A stretch of DNA of 64,000 bases, from the NCBI RefSeq assembly GCF_040907265.1, contig NZ_JBFOHP010000002.1:3744501-3808500 (forward strand), given 5' to 3'. Made by a program: the position numbers and the translations under genes. The notes beneath the pieces are model-generated. The model saw only the letters and a program-made list of their open reading frames with translations. It was not told where the DNA came from and did not search any database. Of this stretch, positions 9,434-18,158 are shown in pieces. The DNA is from Streptomyces sclerotialus (GTDB lineage Bacteria; Actinomycetota; Actinomycetes; Streptomycetales; Streptomycetaceae). Position 1 is the first letter of the stretch, and each line of letters opens with the position of its first letter.

Positions 9434-9670
9434 GTGAGCACCGAGAAGAAGGCCCCACGGGCCGGCGAGAAGGACGTCGTCAAGCCGCTCGACAGCCACC
9501 GTCCCATCATCGGCGACGAGGTCGTCACCATGGGGGACAGCCACCGTCCGATCATCGGTGAAGAGGTCCTGGCCGCGCAGGAGGGCCAGCGTCCGGTCGC
9601 GGCCGACACCGCGATCGCCGCGCCGCAGGACAGCCACCGGCCGATCGCCGAGCCGAAGTTGGAGCACTGA
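9434..9670 (+). CDS. afsS: AfsS-type small repeat protein (sigma-like)
   Basis: A 78-aa highly charged protein with no membrane segment. The GTG start is fixed by AGGAG 9 bp upstream. The protein is mostly repeats: LDSHRPIIGDE, GDSHRPIIGEE, QEGQRPVAADT and QDSHRPIAEP. AfsS of S. coelicolor is a 63-aa protein built from similar short D-x-H-x-P repeats, is transcribed from an AfsR-activated promoter and stimulates antibiotic production. Position behind afsR and the SARP-like promoter support the same role. How such proteins work is unknown. The third repeat has lost the Ser-His pair (EGQRP). Confidence 0.8.
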   Translation: MSTEKKAPRAGEKDVVKPLDSHRPIIGDEVVTMGDSHRPIIGEEVLAAQEGQRPVAADTAIAAPQDSHRPIAEPKLEH

Positions 9671-9808
9671 TCCGGCGCACGGCCCGCTGAACCACCATCC
9701 GGGGGATCGCAGGGGCCGGTTTCGACGGCAAGGAGGGGATGCCGTCGGGGCCGGTCCCTGCGGCGTGTCCGGGGCCGGACGCGGGGACCCACGGGCGTGC
9801 GCATGAGT

Positions 9809-9821
9809 TGACGGGCCGTCA
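9809..9821. promoter_or_regulatory. TGACGG-type palindromic operator
   Basis: TGACGGGCCGTCA lies 22 bp upstream of the AMP-ligase remnant at 9844, the same distance as the copy upstream of the amidohydrolase/ALDH remnant. Confidence 0.55.
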
Positions 9822-9843
9822 GGTACGGTGCTGCAGTCGCGCC

Positions 9844-10428
9844 ATGTCCCGTACCGTCCCGTCCGTTGCCGGGAGGCGCGCCGTGCATGAGTCCGGTCGG
9901 ATACGCACGCTCTGGGAGCTGGTCGAGCACCGGGCCGCCGCTTCGGCGGACGCGGTGAAGTTCTACGAGCCGGACGGGCGCACCGTCACCTTCGGGGAGG
10001 CGCGGGAGCAGGCGCTGCGCGCGGCGGCGGGCTTCCGGGAGCTGGGCGCCGGGTCCAGGACGCGGCTGGCGTGGCAGCTGCCGATCCGGGTGAGCACGCC
10101 CTCGCCTCGCGCGCGCCGGCCCGGCTGGGGGCCGTGCATCGAGGAGCTCGTGCACGGCCGTCCGGCGGTGGCGGAGGCGGCGGTCATCGGGCTGCCGGAC
10201 CGGGAGCGCGGCGAGCGGGTGTGCGCGGTGGTCACGCTCGCGGGCCCGGCCGGACCGCTTCTCGCGCCGACGGAACTGACGGACCATCTGCGGCGGGCCG
10301 GCCTGATGACGCAGAAGCTGCCGGAGCAGCTGGAGATCGCGATGGCGCTGCCGCGCGGCGGCCCGCTGGGCAAGGTGCTCAAGAGTGAGCTGCGGGTACG
10401 GTACGCGCGCGAACGCGCCGACGACTAG
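9844..10428 (+). pseudogene. AMP-dependent acyl-CoA ligase with large internal deletion
   Basis: The frame is open (194 aa), but the product is only the two ends of an acyl-CoA synthetase. Residues about 15-80 are the N-terminal entry (RIRTLWELVEHRAAASADAVKFYEPDGRT..., GFRELGAGSRTRLAWQLP). The chain then jumps to the C-terminal domain (EELVHGRPAVAEAAVIGLPDRERGERVCAVV, LPRGGPLGKVLKSELR). The central adenylation core, including the AMP-binding P-loop and the lysine-rich hinge, is missing (about 300 residues). A TGACGG operator precedes it. Confidence 0.85.
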
Positions 10429-10619
10429 CGCCGGTTGATAAGTGGTAGAGAACATTCCGGGTGTTTCCGGCGTGATCACCGGTAAAACGGAGTGATCTTG
10501 TCCACACGGAATGCCGCTTTCCCACTTCGCCGTGCGAAAGGTCACTTGGTGGGTAACATCGCGGCGGCGATCAGGTGTTCGTCTGCCGTCGCCAAGCCGC
10601 CCCCCACACGAGGACCCCG

Positions 10620-12200
10620 ATGACTTCCATACCGGCGACACTGTTCTGGTGCCTGGCCGCAGGCACGGCCGCCGCGGTGGTGATGATCTTCTTCCTGGTC
10701 CGCAGCAGGCAGCGGACCCAGGCCCTGCGCCGGCACCTGGACACGGCAGAGGCCCGCGCCTCCGCGGCCGAGCGCGGGCACACCGAGCTCGCCGCGCAGC
10801 TCCGCGCGACCGAGGCCGAACTCCGTCACCTCGCCGAGGCCCGGCTGCCCGACCTCGCCACCTCACTGGCCCATCCGCACGTCGCCGTCCGCGGGCTGAA
10901 CGACCCCCGCTTCACGGGAACCGACGTGGACCGGGCGCTGACCGCGGCCATGGACCAGCTCACGCAGGCGGTCACCAAGGAGCGGGCCCGGGTCGACGAG
11001 GCGGCGCAGGCCGCGATGCGCGGCGCCACCACGACCATCCAGGCGCTGCTCTACCGCCTCCAGACGCTGCTGCAGGAGATGCAGCACCGCTACGACGACC
11101 AGGCCGTCGCCCAGGATCTGCTGCAGGCGGACTTCCTCAACGAACAGGCGCTGCGCCGGGTGCAGACCACCGGCGTCGTCTGCGGCGCCTGGCCGGGCCT
11201 GACCCGCGACGACTCGCACCTCGCCGACCTCGTGGTCGGCGCGATGTCCCGGCTGCGCGGCTACGAACGCGTCCAGGTCAGCAACCTGCTGCGGGACCCG
11301 GTGGGCGTGGTCGCCCGCGCCGTCGAGCCGGTCGCCGTCGCCCTCACCGAACTGCTCGCCAACGCGCTGCACCACTCCCACCACGAACTGCCCGTGGCCG
11401 TCACGCTCCAGCAGGGCAACCGCGGTGCCTCCGTCATCGTCGACGACTACGGCATCGGCATGCACCCGGACGAGATCGAGCACGCGATGCGCCTGCTGAG
11501 CGGCGGAGAGCGGGTCCTGCTCACGGAGCTCGGCGACCCGCCGCGGTCCGGCTTCGCGGCCGTGGGCCAGCTGGTGCGGCAGTACGCCTTCACGGTGCAC
11601 GTCGAGTCCTCGCCGTACGGCGGCGTGCGCGCCGTCGTCTACATCCCGGGCGACCCGCTGCTGACGCTGATGGACGAGGACACCCAGCCGATGTCGGTCA
11701 TGGCCCCGCTGCCGCCGCAGATGATGCGGGCGCACTCGACGCCGCTGGCGCCGCCGCAGGCCGCCCCGCTGCCGGCACCCGCGGCAGGGGCCGCGCCGGT
11801 GGCCTCGGCGGAACACACGTCCGCCCGCACCCCGGAGGCTTCCGTGCAGCGCACGCCCACTCGCGCGCCCGAATCCGAGCCCGCGTACGCGCCGGAGGCC
11901 CCGGCCGCCCGCGCACCGGAGCCCACGCCCGCGCCGGAGCCCACGCCCGCGCCTGCGCCCGAGCACGGGCCGGCGCACACGCCGGGGTCCGAGCCCGACA
12001 CGGCGAACGAACTGCCGCGCCGCCGCCGGCGCCGGCCCACCACCGAACCCGAACCCGCCCTCCCCCGCACGGAACCCGTCGCCGAGCGCAGCCCGCAGGA
12101 GTCCGCCACCCGCTGGGCCGCCCTGCAGCGCGGCACTCTCTCCGGGCGGGCCGAAGCCGACAACCGCATTCCGCGCCCCGAAGGGAACGACCGAGCATGA
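10620..12200 (+). CDS. cvnA: conservon sensor-like histidine kinase (CvnA type)
   Basis: First gene of a conservon. The 526-aa protein has one N-terminal membrane segment (residues 7-27) and a coiled-coil region rich in Ala/Glu/Arg (about 35-130). A GHKL ATPase domain follows, with N-box ALTELLANALHHSHHE near 241-256, G1-like VDDYGIGMHPDE near 275-286 and a later GFAAVGQLV. A Pro/Ala/Glu-rich tail starts at about 370 and contains repeats of APEPTPAPE type. Like other CvnA proteins it lacks a conventional phospho-acceptor H-box. It probably works with the roadblock, DUF742 and GTPase products as a membrane-linked G-protein signalling complex. It overlaps cvnB by 4 bp. Confidence 0.88.
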   Translation: MTSIPATLFWCLAAGTAAAVVMIFFLVRSRQRTQALRRHLDTAEARASAAERGHTELAAQLRATEAELRHLAEARLPDLATSLAHPHVAVRGLNDPRFTGTDVDRALTAAMDQLTQAVTKERARVDEAAQAAMRGATTTIQALLYRLQTLLQEMQHRYDDQAVAQDLLQADFLNEQALRRVQTTGVVCGAWPGLTRDDSHLADLVVGAMSRLRGYERVQVSNLLRDPVGVVARAVEPVAVALTELLANALHHSHHELPVAVTLQQGNRGASVIVDDYGIGMHPDEIEHAMRLLSGGERVLLTELGDPPRSGFAAVGQLVRQYAFTVHVESSPYGGVRAVVYIPGDPLLTLMDEDTQPMSVMAPLPPQMMRAHSTPLAPPQAAPLPAPAAGAAPVASAEHTSARTPEASVQRTPTRAPESEPAYAPEAPAARAPEPTPAPEPTPAPAPEHGPAHTPGSEPDTANELPRRRRRRPTTEPEPALPRTEPVAERSPQESATRWAALQRGTLSGRAEADNRIPRPEGNDRA

Positions 12201-12625
12201 GCACCCCTGTCCGCCGTCGTGTCACGCAGGACCAGTCCTGGGTGCTGGCCCCGCTGCTGGAGCTGCCGCACGTCCTGCACGCGGCCGTCATCTCCGGCGA
12301 CGGCTTCATCGAAGGTTCCTCGCCCGGACTCGCCCGGGAGGCCGCCGAGGGCGTGGCCGCCATGATGTCGGCGCTCCAGGGCGCGGGCCGCGCGGTGACC
12401 GCCGCGTTCACCGGCCAGGACGACGCCCGGCTGCGGCAGACCGTCGTGGAGTCCGAGGAGGGCTGGGTGCTCGCCATCCCGGCCGGCGAGAACACCTGCC
12501 TCGCGGTCTTCGCCGGCCCCGACGTCAACATGGGCGTCGTCTCCCACCAGATGCAGGTCCAGGTCGCCACCCTCGGCGCGAAGGCGATGAGCTCGCCGCC
12601 CCGGGAAACGGGTCCGGCCGCATGA
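12197..12625 (+). CDS. cvnB: roadblock/LC7-domain protein (CvnB type)
   Basis: 142 aa with a single roadblock/LC7 fold: SWVLAPLLELPHVLHAAVISGDGFIEG at the start of the domain and LRQTVVESEEGWVLAIPAGENTCLAVF in the middle. In conservons this family is thought to act as a GTPase-activating or scaffold partner of CvnD. ATGA overlaps join it to cvnA upstream and cvnC downstream, so translation is likely coupled. Confidence 0.9.
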   Translation: MSTPVRRRVTQDQSWVLAPLLELPHVLHAAVISGDGFIEGSSPGLAREAAEGVAAMMSALQGAGRAVTAAFTGQDDARLRQTVVESEEGWVLAIPAGENTCLAVFAGPDVNMGVVSHQMQVQVATLGAKAMSSPPRETGPAA

Positions 12626-12981
12626 CGCCCCGCCAGAGCAACCGGCGTCTCGTACCGGCCTATCTGGCGACCGGCGGCCGCGCCCGCCCCAGCCGCAACA
12701 CCCTGGACCGGCTCACCGTGCTGTACGGCGCCACCGTCACGGCGCCCGCGGGGCTGCGTCCCGAGGCGCTGCGGCTCCTGGAGCTGCTGCGGCCGGGCGC
12801 GCTGACCGTCGCCGAGACCGCCTCGCACCTGCGGCTGCCGGTCAGCGTCGTGAAGGTCCTGGTGGCCGATCTCGTCGACGCCGGCCACCTGCACGCCCGA
12901 TCCCCCATCCCCGAAGCCGAACAGATCGACCGGCAGATTCTGGAGAGGGTCCTCGATGGACTCCGCACTCTCAAGTCCTAG
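12622..12981 (+). CDS. cvnC: DUF742 winged-helix-like protein (CvnC type)
   Basis: 119 aa, DUF742. It begins MTPRQSNRRLVPAYLATGGRARP, and the C-terminal two thirds resemble a winged helix (PEALRLLELLRPGALTVAETASHLRLPVSVVKVLVADLV). It is the third component of the conservon. The start overlaps cvnB and the stop overlaps the start of the GTPase gene, so the cluster is one tightly packed operon. Confidence 0.9.
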   Translation: MTPRQSNRRLVPAYLATGGRARPSRNTLDRLTVLYGATVTAPAGLRPEALRLLELLRPGALTVAETASHLRLPVSVVKVLVADLVDAGHLHARSPIPEAEQIDRQILERVLDGLRTLKS

Positions 12982-13603
12982 CGCAGCGGGCGGCGCCGAC
13001 AGCGCCGCCGAGGGCGCCGGCCATGGCGCCATGTACCTGTCCGGTACCGACCAGACCCTGGTGAAGCTGCTGGTCGCCGGCCCCTTCGGGGTCGGCAAGA
13101 CCACCTTCATCCGGGCGCTGTCGGAGACCCCGCCGCTGCACACCGAAGAGGTGATGACGCAGACCGGCGCGTTCGTCGACAACCTGGCCGGGGTCCGCGA
13201 CAAGACCACGACCACCGTCGCCATCGACTTCGGGCGGATCACGCTCGCCGGCGACCTCGTGCTGTACCTCTTCGGCACGCCGGGCCAGAAGCGGTTCCGG
13301 CCGCTGTGGCAGGACATCGCGCGCGGCGCCGTCGGCGCGCTGGTACTGGCCGACACCCGGCGGCTGGCCGACTCCTTCGAGGTCATGGACATCATCGAGG
13401 AGGCCGGGCTGCGGTACGCGGTGGCCGTCAACGCCTTCCCCGACGCCCCCGCCCACCCCGTCGAGACCCTGCGCGACCACCTCGACCTGCACGAGGACAC
13501 CCCGCTGGTGGTGTGCGACGCCCGCGACCGTGACCAGTCGCTCGACGCGTTGATCGCCCTGGTCGGGCACGTCCTGGACCACACGCCCGGAGACCCCGCA
13601 TGA
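12956..13603 (+). CDS. cvnD: conservon small GTPase (CvnD type)
   Basis: 215 aa, Ras/Rab-like GTP/ATP-binding protein of the conservon class. P-loop GPFGVGKTT at residues 42-50, switch II region FGTPGQKRFRPLW, and AVNAFPDAP in place of the usual NKxD, a substitution I recall as common in bacterial CvnD-like proteins. The N-terminal 30 residues are low complexity (Ala/Gly/Ser). It overlaps cvnC by 26 bp and the P450 gene by 4 bp. Confidence 0.9.
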   Translation: MDSALSSPSAAGGADSAAEGAGHGAMYLSGTDQTLVKLLVAGPFGVGKTTFIRALSETPPLHTEEVMTQTGAFVDNLAGVRDKTTTTVAIDFGRITLAGDLVLYLFGTPGQKRFRPLWQDIARGAVGALVLADTRRLADSFEVMDIIEEAGLRYAVAVNAFPDAPAHPVETLRDHLDLHEDTPLVVCDARDRDQSLDALIALVGHVLDHTPGDPA

Positions 13604-15054
13604 CCACCCCCCACGAGTACGGGGCGCTGCCGCCCGAGTCCCCCGCTGCCCCGGGCGGGGCGACACCGCCCCCGGGCTGCCCCGCACACGGCGGAACGGC
13701 CGCACACGGCGGCGGGACCGGAGCGTCCGCGCCGTTCCCGCCGCAGGCCGCACACGCCGCGCCCTACGACCCCGCACAGGACGTCGTGCGGCTGTACGGG
13801 CCGGACTTCGCCGCCGATCCGCACGGCATCTACGACCTGCTGCGGCGGCAGGGACCGGTCGCCCAGGTCGAGATCGCGCCGGACGTGACCGCGATGCTGG
13901 TCACCGACTACCGCGCCGCCCTGGAACTGCTGCACGACGAAGCCACCTGGTCCAAGGACTCCCGGCCCTGGATGCCGACCGTACCGGCGGACTCGCAGGT
14001 CATGCCGATGCTCGCCTGGCGCCCCAACGTGTTCTTCAGCGACGGCGAGGCGCACGACCGCTACCGCAAGGTGATCACCGACAGCTTCGCGCTGATCGAG
14101 CCGCACGAGCTGCGCTCCTACGTGCACGGCGCGGCCGACCAGCTGATCAGCCGGTTCGGCGCCGAGGGCCGGGCCGACCTGATCTCCCAGTACGCGCGCG
14201 TCCTGCCCCTGATGATCTTCAACCGGGTCTTCGGGCTCCCCGACTCCTACAGCGACCGGCTGATCTCCGCGCTCGCCGACATGCTGGAGGGCGCCAGCCC
14301 CGAACAGGCCGCGCAGGCCAACGAGAACTTCACCCGCTACATCATGGAGCTGGTCGCCGCCAAGAAGGAGCGCCGCGGCCCCGACCTCACCTCCTGGTTC
14401 ATGGACCACCCCGCCGGGCTGACCGACGAGGAGCTGATCCACCAGATCGTCATCACCATGGGCGCCGGGCACGAGCCGACCACCAACCTCATCGGCAACG
14501 CGCTCGCCCGCATGCTCTCCGACGACCGTTACTACAGCACCCTGTCCGGCGGCGCGCTGACCGCCCGCGACGCCATCAACGACGTGCTGTGGAACGACCC
14601 GCCGCTCGGCAACTACTCCGCGCACTTCCCCCGCCGGGACGTCTTCTTCCACGGCACCTGGATCCGCGCGAACCAGCTCACCCTGGTCTCGTACGCCGCG
14701 GCCAACGCGCAGTTCGGTACCACCCCGCTGGAGCAGCCCCGCGCGGGCGGCGGCGCACACCTGTCCTGGGCCGCCGGGCCGCACGCCTGTCCCGTACGCC
14801 CCACCGCGCTGCTCATCGCGACCACCGCCATCGAGCGGCTCACCGCCTGGCTCTCCGACATCGAACTCACCGTGCCCTTCGATCAGCTGGAGTGGCGGGT
14901 CGGCGCCTTCCACCGCGCCCTGACCGCGCTCCCGGCCCGCTTCTCCCCCCTCACCCCCGATCAGGCAGGAGCTACCCCATGGGACAGCAGCCCGTCGCCA
15001 TCGACCCGGCCGGCACCGACCTCCCCGGCGAGGCCGCCCGCCTCCGCGCGATAG
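13600..15054 (+). CDS. cvnE: conservon cytochrome P450, CYP157-like, lacking the ExxR motif
   Basis: 484 aa P450 as fifth conservon gene. A low-complexity N-terminus of about 50 residues precedes the P450 fold. The I-helix region reads MGAGHEPTTNLIGNA, and the heme-ligand loop is WAAGPHACPVRP with Cys about residue 397. The K-helix normally carries ExxR, but here the equivalent stretch is ARDAINDVLWNDPPLGNY with no Glu-x-x-Arg. Loss of ExxR is known in the CYP157 family. The reading frame runs 76 bp into the next P450 gene, with a Ser/Pro/Ala-rich tail of about 25 residues. Substrate unknown. Confidence 0.87.
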   Translation: MTTPHEYGALPPESPAAPGGATPPPGCPAHGGTAAHGGGTGASAPFPPQAAHAAPYDPAQDVVRLYGPDFAADPHGIYDLLRRQGPVAQVEIAPDVTAMLVTDYRAALELLHDEATWSKDSRPWMPTVPADSQVMPMLAWRPNVFFSDGEAHDRYRKVITDSFALIEPHELRSYVHGAADQLISRFGAEGRADLISQYARVLPLMIFNRVFGLPDSYSDRLISALADMLEGASPEQAAQANENFTRYIMELVAAKKERRGPDLTSWFMDHPAGLTDEELIHQIVITMGAGHEPTTNLIGNALARMLSDDRYYSTLSGGALTARDAINDVLWNDPPLGNYSAHFPRRDVFFHGTWIRANQLTLVSYAAANAQFGTTPLEQPRAGGGAHLSWAAGPHACPVRPTALLIATTAIERLTAWLSDIELTVPFDQLEWRVGAFHRALTALPARFSPLTPDQAGATPWDSSPSPSTRPAPTSPARPPASAR

Positions 15055-16202
15055 GCCCAGCGGCGCTCGTCGAGCTGCCCGGCGGCATCAACGCCTGGTC
15101 GGTGGGCGGGCACGGCCTGCTCAAGCGGCTGCTCGCCGACGACCGGGTGAGCAAGGACCCGCGGCAGCACTGGCCCGCCTGGCGGAACGGCGAGCACCAC
15201 GACAGCTGGCTGCAGTCCTGGGTCGGCGTCGAGAACATGTTCACCGCCTACGGCGCCGATCACCGCCGGCTCCGCAAGCTCGTGGCGCCCGCGTTCACCG
15301 GCCGGCGCACCGAGGCCATGGCACCCCGCGTCGAGCGGATCACCAAGGAGCTGCTGGCGGACCTGGAGGCGGTACCCGCCGGCGAACCGGTCGATCTGAT
15401 CTCCTCCTACGCGCTCCCCCTTCCGATGCGGATGATCTGCGAACTCTTCGGCATTCCCGAGGAGTCCCGGGTCGAGGTCGGCTCGGTCATCGACGAGGTC
15501 ATGGACACCTCCGCCACCCCGGAGCAGGCCTCCGCCACCGCCGCGAAGATCACCGCCGTACTGGGTGACCTGATCTCCCTGAAGCGGCGCGAGCCCGGCG
15601 ACGACATGACCAGCGTCCTGGTCTCCACCCGTGACGACGACGGCTCCCGCCTGGAGGAGCGGGAGCTGCTCGACACCCTCCTGCTGGTCATCGGCGCCGG
15701 CTACGAGACCACCGTCAACCTCATCGGCAACGCCGTCCACGCCCTGCTCACCCACCCCGAGCAACGTGCCCTGCTGGCCGACGGGCGGGCCGGCTGGGAC
15801 GACGTCATCGAGGAGACGCTGCGCTGGGCCCCCAGCATCGCCAACCTGCCGCTGCGCTACGCGGTCGAGGACATCCCCCTGGAGGACGGCACCGTCATCC
15901 GGCGGGGCGAACCGATCCTCGCCGCCTACGCCGCGGCCGGCCGGGACCCCGAGCGGCACGGGCCGGACGCCGACTCCTTCGAGCTGAGCCGTGCCGACCG
16001 CGAGCACCTGGCGTTCGGCCACGGGGTGCACTACTGCCTGGGCGCGCCGCTGGCCCGTATGGAGGCGCGTACCGCCCTGCCCGCGCTCTTCGCGCGCTTC
16101 CCGGACATCGAGCTGGCCGTTTCCCCGGGCGAACTGCGGGCCACCGGCTCGTTCATCGGGAACGGCCTGCAGTCCCTCCCGGTCCGCCTCGCCCGCCGCT
16201 GA
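14979..16202 (+). CDS. cytochrome P450, CYP154-like
   Basis: 407 aa, canonical bacterial P450. I-helix VIGAGYETTVNLIGNA, K-helix ExxR as E279-T-L-R282 (EETLRWAPSIANLPLRYA) and heme loop FGHGVHYCLGAPLARMEA with Cys353. The ATG at 14979 lies inside the 3' end of the preceding P450 frame, with GCAGGAG ahead of it. Pairing of a CYP157-type and a CYP154-type P450 at the end of a conservon is a recognised streptomycete arrangement and implies they share electron supply or substrate. Confidence 0.9.
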   Translation: MGQQPVAIDPAGTDLPGEAARLRAIGPAALVELPGGINAWSVGGHGLLKRLLADDRVSKDPRQHWPAWRNGEHHDSWLQSWVGVENMFTAYGADHRRLRKLVAPAFTGRRTEAMAPRVERITKELLADLEAVPAGEPVDLISSYALPLPMRMICELFGIPEESRVEVGSVIDEVMDTSATPEQASATAAKITAVLGDLISLKRREPGDDMTSVLVSTRDDDGSRLEERELLDTLLLVIGAGYETTVNLIGNAVHALLTHPEQRALLADGRAGWDDVIEETLRWAPSIANLPLRYAVEDIPLEDGTVIRRGEPILAAYAAAGRDPERHGPDADSFELSRADREHLAFGHGVHYCLGAPLARMEARTALPALFARFPDIELAVSPGELRATGSFIGNGLQSLPVRLARR

Positions 16203-16204
16203 CC

Positions 16205-16512
16205 GTACGGAGCTCCGCCTTCAGGACCTTGCGCCGGCGTTGCGCGGCAACTCGGGCAGGAACATCGCCTCCTGGGCACCTTGTAGTCGGCCTCCTCCCG
16301 GCGTGACCGGACGATCACCTCGTCCCCCGTCACGGTCGCGCCGGGACGCCGCACCACGTACGCCCGGCCGACCTCGCCCAGCCGGGCGTCGGGGGTCCCG
16401 ATCACGGCCGCGTCGGCGATGTCCGGGTGCCGGAGCAGCAGTTGCTCGATCTCGGCCGGGTAGGCGTTGAACCCGCCGACGACGAACATGTCCTTGATCC
16501 GTGGCCGAGACC
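16205..16512 (-). pseudogene. C-terminal fragment of an AMP-dependent acyl-CoA ligase
   Basis: Only the C-terminal domain remains: a frame with IKDMFVVGGFNAYPAEIEQLLLRHPD, AAVIGTPDARLGEVGRAYVV and ADYKVP, then a shift to the frame containing MFLPELPRNAG near 16260. No adenylation core is present upstream. It lies 3 bp beyond the P450 stop, on the opposite strand. This is the second of three AMP-ligase remnants in the window. Confidence 0.85.
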
Positions 16513-16609
16513 GTCGCGGCGCACCTCTTCGAGGAGCGGCGCACGGGGGGGGCGCCCCTTCGGGTGCGGTGACCCGCCACGAGGGCGGACCACGGGGCCG
16601 GGCGCGGGG

Positions 16610-17125
16610 TCAGACGACGCTGCGGACCGCGCAGCGGGTGACCTTGCCGGCCCGGTCGGGGTGGGCCATAGGGACGCTGAAGAGCGGGTCTCCGGCCGCG
16701 TCGTCCTCGTCGTCCAGGATGGGGTCGACCTTCCGCTCCCCGGTGTCCACCACCGAGCCGTCCGCGCCGCGGAACTCGACCGTGATCGTCACCTCGTCGT
16801 ACAGGCCGTCGTCCGTCAGCCGGACCTTCGCGCCCGGCCGGGCCGCCTTCGGGTGCTCGGGCACGCATTCCACGACCCTGCCCCGGGTTTTCGCGGTGGC
16901 ACTCGGGCTGCTGTCCGGGCCGCCGCTGCCGTAGTCGTCATCGTCGTAGTCGTCGTCATCGTCGTAGTGGTTGCTGCTGCCGTGGGAGCCGCTGCTGCTG
17001 GAGTGCGCGCTGCAGCCTCCGCCGCCGCCGTCACCGCCACGGCTTCCGCCGTGCGGCCGGAAGCCGGTGAGTGAGAGCAGGACGACGGCCACGACGGCCG
17101 TGAGCCGCAGGTGGCGGCGTGTCAT
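16610..17125 (-). CDS. exported Asp/Ser/Gly-rich hypothetical protein
   Basis: 171 aa. The start MTRRHLRLTAVVAVVLLSLTGF is a signal peptide, with GGGGGA about 8 bp before ATG. The next 60 residues are low complexity: glycine run, SAHSSSSGSHGSSNHY, then nearly uninterrupted aspartates and tyrosines (about residues 47-58). The C-terminal 90 residues look like a small beta domain (GRVVECVPEHPKAARPGAKVRL..., VTITVEFRGADGSVVDTG). The acidic patch could bind cations. Family not recognised; no function proposed. Confidence 0.7.
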   Translation of the reverse strand: MTRRHLRLTAVVAVVLLSLTGFRPHGGSRGGDGGGGGCSAHSSSSGSHGSSNHYDDDDDYDDDDYGSGGPDSSPSATAKTRGRVVECVPEHPKAARPGAKVRLTDDGLYDEVTITVEFRGADGSVVDTGERKVDPILDDEDDAAGDPLFSVPMAHPDRAGKVTRCAVRSVV

Positions 17126-17277
17126 AGGAATTCCCCCGAGTTGCTGAAGTGGACGCGTCACGATACCGGGACCGCATTGCCGTGGCGGGGCACGGCGGCA
17201 CGGCGTAGCGTCGGTTCTGGAGGGAACCAGGAAGAGCGGGACAACGCGAAGCGACGAAGCGAAGCGAGGCGACGCCG

Positions 17278-18126
17278 GTGATTCGCAACGTGATCGGCTC
17301 CCTGATCGCCCTCATCGGAGCGGCGGCCGCCGTATGGAGCCCCTTCCGTCCTTGGTACGACGGCCGTCACGGCGAGGACTTCCGCGTCGCGGATCTCTTC
17401 AGCGGGACCCTCGGCACGGGCGCCGACGTCATGCGCTCGCTCCTGCTGCCCATGCTGGTCGCGGCTTTGGTCACGCTGATCGGCGTGGTGCTGCGGTCCC
17501 GTCTCCTGGTCACGCTCGCCGGACTGGTCGTGCTGGGCTTCACCGTCCTGTGGATGGTGCGGCAGGGCCAGGCGGCCGGCAGCCTCACCGCGGGGAACGG
17601 TGGCAGGGGGCTGGGCGTGGGCGTCGCCGCGGCACTGGGCGGCGGCATCCTGCTGTTGCTGGGCGCCCTGATGATGAGCGGGCGGCGCGGCGTACGTGCC
17701 CGTAAGCGCCGCCGGGCGCAGGAGCGGGAGTACGAAGCGGCGCCCTACGGAGGAGAGCCCGACGGCCCGTACGCCTACGAGGGCGACGGCCGGTACGCCT
17801 ATGAAGGCGACGCCCCGTACCCGTACGAGGGCGCGCCCCAGGGCGGTCCCTACGCCTACGGGGAGCAGCCGGGACCGGGCCCGCACACCGGGCACCCGGA
17901 CGTCCCTTACGGCGGCCCGGGGCCGCTCGGCGGCGGCGCGTCACGGGAGCCGTGGCCGCCGACGCACGACGGCACGACCCCGCCGGCCGGTACGCCGACG
18001 GTCGCGCCTCAGGAGCCGTACGGTGACGGCGGGCAGCGCGCCCGGCCCGCCGAGCCCACACAGCCGCTGCCGCGCGTCCTGGGCGACCGGCAGCAGGGCC
18101 ACGACCGCCCGCCCGAAGAGCGCTAG
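17278..18126 (+). CDS. membrane protein with Tyr-rich repetitive tail
   Basis: 282 aa, GTG start. The N-terminal half has about four membrane segments (roughly 3-22, 54-76, 80-100 and 112-135), starting [28 protein letters not shown]. The C-terminal half is hydrophilic and repetitive: [22 protein letters not shown], then Pro/Gly/Thr-rich sequence. Such tails are common in streptomycete envelope proteins, but no function is known. It converges on afsK; the two stop codons lie in adjacent copies of an 18-bp duplication. Confidence 0.75.
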   Translation: MIRNVIGSLIALIGAAAAVWSPFRPWYDGRHGEDFRVADLFSGTLGTGADVMRSLLLPMLVAALVTLIGVVLRSRLLVTLAGLVVLGFTVLWMVRQGQAAGSLTAGNGGRGLGVGVAAALGGGILLLLGALMMSGRRGVRARKRRRAQEREYEAAPYGGEPDGPYAYEGDGRYAYEGDAPYPYEGAPQGGPYAYGEQPGPGPHTGHPDVPYGGPGPLGGGASREPWPPTHDGTTPPAGTPTVAPQEPYGDGGQRARPAEPTQPLPRVLGDRQQGHDRPPEER

Positions 18127-18158
18127 GAGCGCCGCGCCTCCTAGGAGCGCCGCGCCTG
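18123..18158. repeat. 18-bp tandem duplication carrying both convergent stop codons
   Basis: CTAGGAGCGCCGCGCCTC (18123-18140) is followed at once by CTAGGAGCGCCGCGCCTG (18141-18158), identical over 17 bases. CTAG contains TAG on both strands: the first copy provides the stop of the membrane-protein gene, the second that of afsK. Confidence 0.9.

Noticed and set aside
9434..9670. RiPP precursor with repeated cores
   Set aside because: The repeats resemble a multi-core precursor, but no modifying enzyme, transporter or protease is adjacent, and position and promoter fit AfsS.
8884..10866. 660-residue minus-strand frame across afsS and the AMP-ligase remnant
   Set aside because: Arg/Pro-rich, no domain; the plus strand has a good RBS, repeats and the AMP-ligase match.
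11698..14913. 1071-residue minus-strand frame opposite the conservon
   Set aside because: Mirror of five well-recognised overlapping genes; no protein-like segments.
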